Source of the DNA: Allobrachymonas sp.
GTDB lineage: Bacteria > Pseudomonadota > Gammaproteobacteria > Burkholderiales > Burkholderiaceae_C
Reading direction: 5' to 3'
DNA length: 5,079 nt
Assembly (NCBI GenBank): GCA_012036375.1
Contig: JAAUOI010000251.1
Span: 1 to 5,079 of the forward strand
The translations under genes were made by a program, and so were the position numbers. Below are positions 1 through 4,822 of the stretch, piece after piece. The notes beneath the pieces were generated by a model. That model worked only from the letters and a program-made list of their open reading frames with translations. It was not told the origin of the DNA and did not search any database. Within the stretch, counting starts at the first letter, position 1; every line of letters starts with the position of its first letter.

Positions 1-336
1 AGCACGCTGTGCAACGCGTCGCGCAACAGGCGCGTCAGCTGCTGGGCTCTATCGCCGCTGCCAGCCAACGTGCCGCTGGCATTGGTTTTGCGCGGCATCG
101 ATCAAAGGCAACACCAAAAGCTTCGCGATCCAGAGCCGCAACAGCACTGCGACCCTGGCTCACATCCGTAGCTTGCCAAAACCTGCAATCGATTGCGCCA
201 CATCGCGAACAGCCCGTTTGATGACCCAAGCCTTCCAGAAAATCACGACCCAACTGGCGATGCTCATCGCCAAGAGCAGAAAAGCAATGAATTTACCAAC
301 ACCATCACTTTGTTTGAGGAAATCAAGTGCATCCAT
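1..336 (-). CDS. MotA/TolQ/ExbB-family proton channel protein, N-terminal part, frameshifted three times, runs off left edge
   Basis: Read from the ATG at 334-336, the first frame gives MDALDFLKQSDGVGKFIAF and continues through a hydrophobic segment (about residues 15-37, with ASWVVIFWKAW), then stops after GFGKLRM. Adding one base at the A run 178-181 continues the protein as FWQATDVSQGRSAVAALDRE. Removing one base at 116-119 gives LVLPLIDAAQ. Removing one at 86-89 gives NASGTLAGSGDRAQQLTRL, open to the window edge. The four pieces join into about 111 residues with the N-terminal layout of ExbB/TolQ-type channels: a short periplasmic start, a first membrane helix, then a cytoplasmic stretch. 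Such proteins use the proton motive force with an ExbD/TolR partner to energise outer-membrane processes. The partner, the remaining helices and the choice between ExbB and TolQ lie outside the window. The gene starts 15 nt after dapB with an AGGG ribosome binding site. The breaks look like homopolymer errors, but a true pseudogene cannot be excluded. Confidence 0.7.
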
Positions 337-341
337 CGTTG

Positions 342-345
342 CCCT
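342..345 (-). promoter_or_regulatory. Ribosome binding site of the exbB-like gene
   Basis: On the minus strand the start is preceded by TAGGGCAACG then ATG, placing AGGG five bases before the start codon at 334-336. This supports that ATG as the start. The site lies in the 15-nt gap after the dapB stop codon, consistent with co-transcription. Confidence 0.5.
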
Positions 346-351
346 ACTGTT

Positions 352-1160
352 TTATTGGTTCAAGCCTAAGACATCAAACATATCAAACATGCCGCTGTTT
401 TTGCCTGCGAGGAAGCGCACAGCGCGTAAAGCGCCATCGGCATAGCCTTGCCGTGTGGAAGACTTGTGCGTGATTTCAATGCGCTCGCCAATACCAGCAA
501 ACATCACGGTGTGGTCGCCCACCACATCGCCACCACGAATGGCAGAAAAGCCAATCGCCAGTGGATCGCGTGCACCGGTGATGCCCTCGCGTGTGAACAC
601 CGCGTGGCCTTTCAAATCGCGACCCAACGCATGGCAATCACCTCGCCCATTTTGAGCGCCGTGCCGGAGGGCGCGTCTACTTTGTGGCGATGGTGCGTTT
701 CAATCACTTCAATGTCGTAACCACTGGAAAGCGATTTGGCGGCCAACTCCAACAACTTTAAAGTCACGTTCACACCCACACTCATATTGGGCGCGAGCAT
801 GATGGCGATGTCTTTCGATGCAGCCTGCAGCTCTTTTTTCTGCTCGTCAGAAAAACCTGTGGTGCCGATCACCATATTCACACCCAGCCGGCGGCATTGC
901 GCAAGATGCGCCATCGTGCCTTCGGGGCGGGTAAAGTCAATCAAGGCATGGCAGCCCTTCAAAGCATGTGCCACGTCATGCGTGATGGTGATGCCGCTGG
1001 CAGTGCCAAGAAAGCCGCTGGCATCTAAACCGATGCCAGCGCTCCCCGGCACATCCAAAGCGCCGCCTAAACGGCAATCTTGCGCCTGTGTCACTGCTTC
1101 GATCAACATGCGCCCCATTCGGCCGCCTGCTCCTGCGATCCCAACGATATGTTGTGTCAT
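352..1160 (-). CDS. dapB: 4-hydroxy-tetrahydrodipicolinate reductase DapB, interrupted by a one-base frameshift
   Basis: DapB is the cytoplasmic NAD(P)H-dependent reductase of 4-hydroxy-tetrahydrodipicolinate, in the pathway to meso-diaminopimelate and lysine. The N-terminal frame (from 1160) shows the nucleotide-binding loop GIAGAGGRMGR (residues 7-17), GTTGF (99-103), APNMSVGVN (123-131) and the substrate-site motif ETHHRHKVDAPSGTA (154-168). His156 and Lys160 match the catalytic His/Lys pair of the E. coli enzyme. That frame then goes wrong after MGEVIA and stops at about 613. The rest lies in another frame: ALGRDLKGHAVFTREGITG, IRGGDVVGDHTV, GERIEITHKS and a final MFDMFDVLGLNQ, ending with TAA at 352-354. 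One extra base at GG 633-634 rejoins them as VIAHALGRDLKG in a 269-residue protein, close to the 273 of E. coli. The gene sits 11 nt after bamE. Since dapB is normally essential, the break is probably a sequence error. Confidence 0.92.
633..634 (-). other. Frameshift site in dapB (homopolymer one base short)
   Basis: The minus strand reads ATTGCCATGCGTTGGGTCGC. Reading on from the N-terminal frame gives IAMRWVAI and a stop. With CCC instead of CC it reads IAHALGRDLKG, the expected continuation of DapB. No slippery heptamer is evident at this point. Confidence 0.8.
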
Positions 1161-1171
1161 AGCATCTCGCT

Positions 1172-2598
1172 TTAGCGGGCAGGCGTGAAGAATTCGCGCT
1201 CAATCAACCAACGGCCATCGCGCTTGACGAGGAACATCGCCTTGGTGCCAATTTCTTGAAAAACATCGGAGTCGTAATCTTGGCGGAATACGAGACGCGC
1301 CTCCGTCGGCGAGACCATGCGCACACGTACATCCAGTACTGCCAGAGAAATTCGCGAACGCCCTTCAATGCGACTCCTGCGCAGCGTTTCCCATTCAGCA
1401 CGGGTTTCAGACGTGCCTTTGAAATCGGGCAGGTAATGAGAGAAATAGGCCGCTGCGTTGCGAGATTGCCAATCACTGGTCCAGCGGTTGAGGAAAATGG
1501 TGATCTCTGGATCAGCATTGGCCAAGGTGCTGGCTGATGGAGCGGGAGGGGGCAGGGGTGGCGGCGAGGTGGGTTGTGCCGTTGGCGCTGAAGCAGCTGG
1601 TGCTGGGCGAACTACAGGCGCTACAGCTGCAGGGACAGGGGCAGAAACCGAGGCGACAGCCACAGGCGCAGTGACCGCTGGCGCAGGTACTGCAATCGAA
1701 GCCGGCGCTGGCGACTGAGGCGCGGCAGCAGGAACTACGGCCGCGACTGGGGTTACTGGTGCGGGGGCGGGGGTAGGACTTTGCGCTACAGGTGCGGGTG
1801 CGGGTGCGTTTGTTGGTGGAGAGCTTGCTACGGGTGGGACAGCGGGTGCGACCACTGTGGGCGCTGGAGCTTGCGTAGATGCGCCCGAGCCAGCGACCGT
1901 CAGCAAAGGCGCTTGCGCCGTCAAAACTGGTGCTTGCGCCACAGTTGCGCCCGCACTGCTCGGACGCGCACTGCTGCTTGCCGCCACTGCTCGCTGCGTG
2001 CTGGCATCCCAAGCCGAGGTGATCGCGCCGGGCGCTTCAAGGGGTGGATAATTGGTAGAAGATGCTACTGAAACAGGAGCATTCGGCGCAGAATTGATGC
2101 CGGCTACGCTCGCATTTTGTGCTGAATTTGCTGCTGCTTGCACACCAAATTCACGCAACACTTCGGGCGGCACTTCTAGCAGCGGCACTTTGCCCAGTGT
2201 GCGCCCCTCAGACAAAGAGGCCACAAAATCTTGCTCGGTGGGCAGCTCATCGCTTTCCACTTTCGCCAATTCATCGCCTTTGAAGAACACGGTCAATTTA
2301 CGCTGCTGAGGTTCTTGGCCTTGGCGCAAAATCGTGAATGCGTAATCCCAACGGTCAGCATGGAAGGCACTGGCAATCAGCGGCGATCCCAAAATATCGC
2401 GCACTTGCTGGCGCGGCATACCCGGCTGCAAGGCTTCTTTTGCTCTTTGGAGACAAAGTTGCCCTGCACTACCTCCACTTTATAGGGCGTGACCAAACCG
2501 CTAAGGCGGCCAGTGGCATTGTTGAACGTAGAACAAGCTGCCAAGCTCAAACAAGCGGCAGCAAGACAAGACAATCGAGAGACAAAAGACAAGGGCAT
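1172..2598 (-). CDS. bamE: Outer membrane assembly lipoprotein BamE (OmlA/SmpA) with Pro/Ala-rich linker and C-terminal NTF2-like domain; one-base frameshift
   Basis: BamE is a small lipoprotein of the BAM complex, which inserts beta-barrel proteins into the outer membrane. From the ATG at 2596-2598 the protein begins MPLSFVSRLSCLAAACLSLAAC, a lipoprotein signal peptide with lipobox LAAC (Cys22). Then come VTPYKVEVVQGNFVSKEQ and, after a one-base correction at 2438-2441, ALQPGMPRQQVRDILGSPL and RWDYAF, typical BamE features. The BamE-like part ends near residue 135. Residues about 160-360 are Pro/Ala-rich with many AP repeats, fitting an extended periplasmic tether. The last 115 residues (TIFLNRWTSDWQSRN, WETLRRSRIEG, LVFRQDYDSD, GRWLIEREFF) resemble the NTF2-like Cds6 C-terminal domain. 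Total is about 475 residues, against roughly 110-200 for ordinary BamE. A GTG at 2626-2628 is an alternative start adding ten residues; ATG was preferred for signal-peptide length, though neither has a good ribosome binding site. The gene is divergent from fur, a familiar arrangement. Confidence 0.85.
1514..2119 (-). repeat. Low-complexity Pro/Ala-rich coding repeat (linker of the BamE fusion)
   Basis: This in-frame stretch of bamE encodes about 200 residues dominated by Ala, Pro, Val, Ser and Thr, with recurring short units such as APAP, PAPA and VAPA and a proline cluster SPPPLPPPAP at its end. There are few charged residues and no hydrophobic block long enough for a membrane helix. The plus strand is correspondingly G-rich, with G tracts at 1544-1558 and 1763-1773. 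Such repeats are prone to replication slippage, so the exact length may vary between strains. Confidence 0.75.
2438..2441 (-). other. Frameshift site in bamE (homopolymer one base short)
   Basis: The minus strand reads CAAAAGAAGCC here. The upstream frame gives SKEQKKPCSRV, which is not BamE-like. One more A gives SKEQKEALQPGM, which joins the lipoprotein start to the BamE domain. The alternative is ribosomal slippage at AAAAG, which would yield the same protein. Confidence 0.75.
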
Positions 2599-2646
2599 AG
2601 CAAACAGTCTGGGTGGCTTGAGACACACCCTTCAGACGCAAAAGGT

Positions 2647-2652
2647 TATGAT
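2647..2652 (+). promoter_or_regulatory. Candidate -10 element of the fur promoter
   Basis: TATGAT is one mismatch from TATAAT and lies 68 bases upstream of the fur start codon. No convincing -35 sits at 16-18 bases; the nearest TTGAGA (2618-2623) is 23 bases away. The element lies back-to-back with the candidate bamE -10 at 2659-2664, so the two transcripts would overlap at their 5' ends. Confidence 0.3.
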
Positions 2653-2658
2653 CAAACC

Positions 2659-2664
2659 ATTGTA
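2659..2664 (-). promoter_or_regulatory. Candidate -10 element of the bamE-dapB-exbB promoter
   Basis: The minus strand carries TACAAT, one mismatch from the sigma-70 -10 consensus TATAAT, with the expected start of transcription near 2652. The hexamer 17 bases upstream (AGAAAG) is a poor -35, so this call rests mainly on the -10 and on its position in the divergent gap. The leader would be about 55 nt to the ATG at 2598. Confidence 0.4.
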
Positions 2665-2720
2665 GCGGCTTGGCTTGCAAGCTTTCTCGCAATCGCCCAC
2701 CACCTCGTCCGCAATTGACC

Positions 2721-3176
2721 ATGACTACCATCGACGAACTCAAAAATACCGGCCTCAAAGCCACCCTGCCGCGCTTGAAAATCATGCAGATTTTCCAAGG
2801 CGGCGAGCAGCGGCACATGACGGCGGAGGATGTGTACCGCGTGCTGCTCAATGAGCGCACCGACATTGGCTTGGCCACGGTCTATCGCGTGCTCACGCAA
2901 TTTGAGCAAGCAGGGCTGCTCACGCGCAGCAATTTTGAGAGTGGTAAAGCGGTGTATGAGCTGAACGAAGGCACGCACCACGACCATTTGGTCTGCCTCG
3001 ACTGCGGGCGGGTGGAAGAGTTTCACGACCCCGAGATTGAAAAACGGCAAACCGCCGTGGCTCAAACCAAAGGCTTCACGCTCGAAGAGCACGCGCTGTC
3101 GCTGTATGCGCGTTGCACCAAAGACAAGTGTCCGCATCGCGCCACGGGCTCGCCCGTGTTGGGTAAAACCATCTGA
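2721..3176 (+). CDS. fur: Ferric uptake regulator Fur
   Basis: Fur is a dimeric, metal-responsive transcription factor. With Fe(II) bound it represses iron-uptake genes. The 151-residue protein has the usual family length. It begins MTTIDELKNTGLKATLPRLK, leads into the winged-helix DNA-binding domain (TAEDVYRVLL, then the recognition region GLATVYRVLTQFEQAGLL, residues 50-67) and continues to the dimerisation domain. Metal ligands are visible: His32, Glu81, the HHDH motif (86-89), a first CxxC (Cys92, Cys95) and a second cysteine pair (Cys132, Cys137) of the structural zinc type. The ATG at 2721 was chosen because it matches the family N-terminus; an upstream TTG at 2670 only adds a non-conserved PPPRPQLT stretch. 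The ribosome binding site is not obvious. The gene is divergent from bamE and followed by a hairpin. There is no frameshift or truncation. Confidence 0.97.
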   Translation: MTTIDELKNTGLKATLPRLKIMQIFQGGEQRHMTAEDVYRVLLNERTDIGLATVYRVLTQFEQAGLLTRSNFESGKAVYELNEGTHHDHLVCLDCGRVEEFHDPEIEKRQTAVAQTKGFTLEEHALSLYARCTKDKCPHRATGSPVLGKTI

Positions 3177-3185
3177 TTTTCAAGC

Positions 3186-3234
3186 AAAAATGAGCTTTCC
3201 CCGGCACAGAATATGCGCGAAATGCTCATTTTTT
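3186..3234 (+). terminator. Long hairpin with T tail downstream of fur (terminator, possibly a dispersed repeat)
   Basis: AAAAATGAGC (3186-3195) pairs perfectly with GCTCATTTTT (3224-3233). After a one-base bulge at T3223 the stem extends with TTTC (3196-3199) against GAAA (3219-3222), leaving a loop of about 19 bases. A run of six T (3229-3234) closes the structure, fitting a rho-independent terminator of fur, although part of the T run is in the stem. The layout recalls short hairpin repeats scattered between genes in Comamonadaceae; that resemblance is from memory only. Confidence 0.5.
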
Positions 3235-3246
3235 ATAGCATCTGAC

Positions 3247-3250
3247 GGAG
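3247..3250 (+). promoter_or_regulatory. Ribosome binding site of pgpA
   Basis: GGAG lies six bases before the ATG at 3257, a normal spacing, and supports that start over internal alternatives in the poorly conserved N-terminal extension of PgpA. Confidence 0.6.
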
Positions 3251-3256
3251 CAGTCG

Positions 3257-3817
3257 ATGCCTAGCAAAACATCCACCACCCCAGCTTTTGCCGAAGCCAC
3301 ACTTGCTCCGCCGATTCGGCCAGCCGTATTGCGCCCTGATGTGAAATTTCTGCTCTCGCATCCGGCGCATTTCATGGCGTTGGGCGCAGGTTCTGGCTTA
3401 TCGCGCATCGCGCCCGGCACGGTGGGCACGCTCTGGGCATGGGCAGCATTTGCGGTCATGCAACTGTATTTATCTGCAACGCAAATGGGTCTGGTGATCG
3501 TGGCGAGTGCGCTGATCGGCTGGTGGGCTTGCACCGTGACTGCGGCGCATCTGCGCGTGCTCGATCCGGGTGCCATTGTGTGGGATGAAGTGGTGGCGTT
3601 TTGGATCGTGCTCTGGCTCATCACGCCGGCTGGTTTCGTCGCTCAACTGGCTGCTTTTGCCCTGTTTCGCTTCTTCGATGCCGTCAAGCCCGGCCCGGTG
3701 GCTTGGGCGGATGATTTGTTTCATGGCTTTGGCTGGAAAGGCGGCTTGGGCATCATGCTGGATGATTTGGTGGCAGCAGCGTGCACGCTGCTCGTGATCG
3801 CCATGTGGAGGTTTTGA
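3257..3817 (+). CDS. pgpA: Phosphatidylglycerophosphatase A
   Basis: PgpA is an inner-membrane phosphatase that converts phosphatidylglycerophosphate to phosphatidylglycerol, the last step in making this lipid. The 186-residue protein shows the family motifs in order: GSGLSRIAPGTVGTLWAW (45-62), IVWDEVVAFWI (107-117), FRFFDAVKPGP (138-147) and GLGIMLDDLVA (163-173). The acidic residues Asp110, Glu111, Asp141, Asp169 and Asp170 fit the metal-dependent active site of the family. Hydrophobic stretches at about 61-92, 112-138 and 171-183 are membrane helices. E. coli PgpA is about 172 residues; the difference is mainly a 30-residue N-terminal extension rich in Pro, Ala and Thr, with unremarkable composition. 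The stop codon TGA shares its last base with the ATG of the next gene, so translation is probably coupled. In relatives thiL often precedes pgpA; here fur does, separated by a hairpin. Confidence 0.95.
   Translation: MPSKTSTTPAFAEATLAPPIRPAVLRPDVKFLLSHPAHFMALGAGSGLSRIAPGTVGTLWAWAAFAVMQLYLSATQMGLVIVASALIGWWACTVTAAHLRVLDPGAIVWDEVVAFWIVLWLITPAGFVAQLAAFALFRFFDAVKPGPVAWADDLFHGFGWKGGLGIMLDDLVAAACTLLVIAMWRF
3807..3811 (+). promoter_or_regulatory. Ribosome binding site of pncC inside pgpA
   Basis: GGAGG lies within the last codons of pgpA, five bases before the ATG at 3817. It decides the start: the longer reading from GTG 3781 has no such signal and would only add residues overlapping pgpA. The stop and start overlap as TGATG. 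Confidence 0.8.
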
Positions 3818-4317
3818 TGCTACAAAATAATGAGCACTCGACGCATTATTCATACCGGCTATTGGCCGATTTCCTTGTAAAAAACGAGTTAAAACTCGCC
3901 ACAGCTGAAAGCTGCACGGGTGGCATGATCTCAGCCGCTTGCACGGATTTAGCCGGCTCGTCAGACTGGTTCGAGCGTGGCTTTGTGACGTATTCCAACG
4001 CCGCCAAAACTGAGCTGCTCGGCGTGGATGCCGCGCTGATCGAAGCACATGGCGCAGTGAGCGAACCTGTGGCGCGCGCGATGGCGTTTGGCGCGATTCG
4101 CCATTCCAACGCTCAGGTGAGCCTTGCCGTCACCGGCATCGCAGGGCCTTCAGGCGGGAGCGCCGCCAAACCCGTGGGCACGGTATGGTTTGGCTTTTCT
4201 GTGCAAGGCAGTTTGCACAGCGAGTTGCAACGCTTTGATGGCGACCGCGCCGCTGTGCGGGCGCAGGCCTGTCATCATGCGCTGGCACGCCTGTGGGCGC
4301 TGCTTCAAACAGATTAA
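3817..4317 (+). CDS. pncC: Nicotinamide-nucleotide amidohydrolase PncC (CinA C-terminal domain type)
   Basis: This stand-alone CinA C-terminal domain protein (166 residues) belongs to the family whose characterised members deamidate nicotinamide mononucleotide to nicotinic acid mononucleotide, returning it to NAD synthesis in the cytoplasm. Family hallmarks are LATAESCTGGMISAACTDLA (28-47, with the conserved ESCTGG), WFERGFVTYSNAAK (51-64), HGAVSEPVARAMA (78-90), VTGIAGPSGG (105-114) and KPVGTVWFGF (118-127). The N-terminal molybdopterin-like domain of full-length CinA is absent, as usual for proteobacterial PncC. Translation is coupled to pgpA through the TGATG overlap, and a 16-nt gap leads to the next gene. 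The pgpA-pncC pairing is common in Burkholderiales and helps confirm both. The older name cinA (competence/damage-inducible) is often used for this gene, but nothing here suggests a competence role. No anomalies were seen. Confidence 0.93.
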   Translation: MLQNNEHSTHYSYRLLADFLVKNELKLATAESCTGGMISAACTDLAGSSDWFERGFVTYSNAAKTELLGVDAALIEAHGAVSEPVARAMAFGAIRHSNAQVSLAVTGIAGPSGGSAAKPVGTVWFGFSVQGSLHSELQRFDGDRAAVRAQACHHALARLWALLQTD

Positions 4318-4323
4318 CCACGC

Positions 4324-4328
4324 GGAGG
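4324..4328 (+). promoter_or_regulatory. Ribosome binding site of the NTF2-like gene
   Basis: GGAGG lies five bases before the ATG at 4334, in the 16-nt gap after pncC. This sets the start there and rules out the 70-residue longer reading from 4124, which would overlap pncC out of frame. Confidence 0.8.
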
Positions 4329-4333
4329 TTTTT

Positions 4334-4822
4334 ATGAGTCAAGCCACCATCACCGAGCTGTACAGCGCCTTTGCCGCGCTGGACACACAGCGAATGGCCC
4401 GGTGCTATGCCAGCAACGCGACCTTTGAAGACGAGGCGTTTTCGCTCAAGGGCCAAGCCGAGATCATGGGCATGTGGGGCATGCTGTGTGATGCGGTCCA
4501 AGCCAAAGGGCGCGATCAATGGAAGCTCATGTTTTCTGATGTGAAGACGAATGGCAACACAGGTTCGGCGCATTGGGAGCCGATTTATCTCTTCAGCGCC
4601 ACGGGGCGCATCGTGCACAACATCATCGATGCAGATTTCACCTTCAATGAACAAGGTTTGATCCTCACGCACCGGGATCGCTTTGACTTTTGGCGCTGGT
4701 CTCGCCAAGCCTTGGGTGCGCCGGGTTTGCTGCTGGGCTGGAGTCCGTTTTTACGCAGCAAAGTGCGCCAGCAAGCGAATGCCAATTTGCGCAAGTATTT
4801 GAAAGCGAAGGGTGCGGCATGA
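4334..4822 (+). CDS. NTF2-like/SnoaL-like family protein
   Basis: The 162-residue protein starts MSQATITELYSAFAALDTQR, followed by MARCYASNATFEDEAFSLKG and QAEIMGMWGML. This is the classic opening of SnoaL-like/NTF2-fold proteins: a helix, a count of a small 'dose' of residues, then a strand with an acidic patch and a tryptophan-containing helix. The middle has AHWEPIYLFSATGR and HNIIDADFTFNEQG, and then FDFWRWSRQALGAPGLLLGW, a segment I recall as common in this branch. The C-terminus is basic (KVRQQANANLRKYLKAK). NTF2-fold proteins bind small hydrophobic ligands or act as isomerases or hydrolases; the substrate cannot be read here. No signal peptide or membrane segment is visible, so it is probably cytoplasmic. 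It overlaps the following hydrolase gene by four bases (ATGA), suggesting the two work together or at least are co-translated. Confidence 0.82.
   Translation: MSQATITELYSAFAALDTQRMARCYASNATFEDEAFSLKGQAEIMGMWGMLCDAVQAKGRDQWKLMFSDVKTNGNTGSAHWEPIYLFSATGRIVHNIIDADFTFNEQGLILTHRDRFDFWRWSRQALGAPGLLLGWSPFLRSKVRQQANANLRKYLKAKGAA

Noticed and set aside
1..1160. Programmed frameshifting in dapB and the exbB-like gene
   Set aside because: The sites need both plus and minus corrections, lack slippery heptamers and cluster at homopolymers, which fits sequence error better.
736..1188. A 150-residue open frame on the plus strand opposite dapB
   Set aside because: It is the reverse of well-conserved DapB sequence, its product is Cys/Ser/Pro-rich with no recognisable motif, and it has no ribosome binding site.
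1512..2012. Long alternative frames across the Pro/Ala linker on both strands
   Set aside because: High GC and repeated codons suppress stop codons in all frames; only the minus-strand frame connecting BamE to the C-terminal domain makes a sensible protein.
2643..2661. A Fur box in the fur/bamE gap
   Set aside because: The stretch does not match the GATAATGATAATCATTATC-type pattern beyond a few positions, so autoregulation by Fur cannot be claimed from it.
2338..2718. A 126-residue open frame on the plus strand opposite the start of bamE
   Set aside because: It runs through the lipoprotein signal region and the intergenic gap in antisense; the minus-strand reading has a clear lipobox and BamE motifs.
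2652..3137. A 161-residue minus-strand frame opposite fur
   Set aside because: Fur on the plus strand is unambiguous, with all metal-binding motifs; the antisense frame is a shadow of it.
4124..4333. A longer N-terminus for the NTF2-like protein
   Set aside because: The extension overlaps pncC out of frame, and a strong GGAGG sits five bases before the ATG at 4334.
4130..4708. A 192-residue minus-strand frame opposite pncC and the NTF2-like gene
   Set aside because: It crosses two real genes in antisense, and its product has no recognisable family features.
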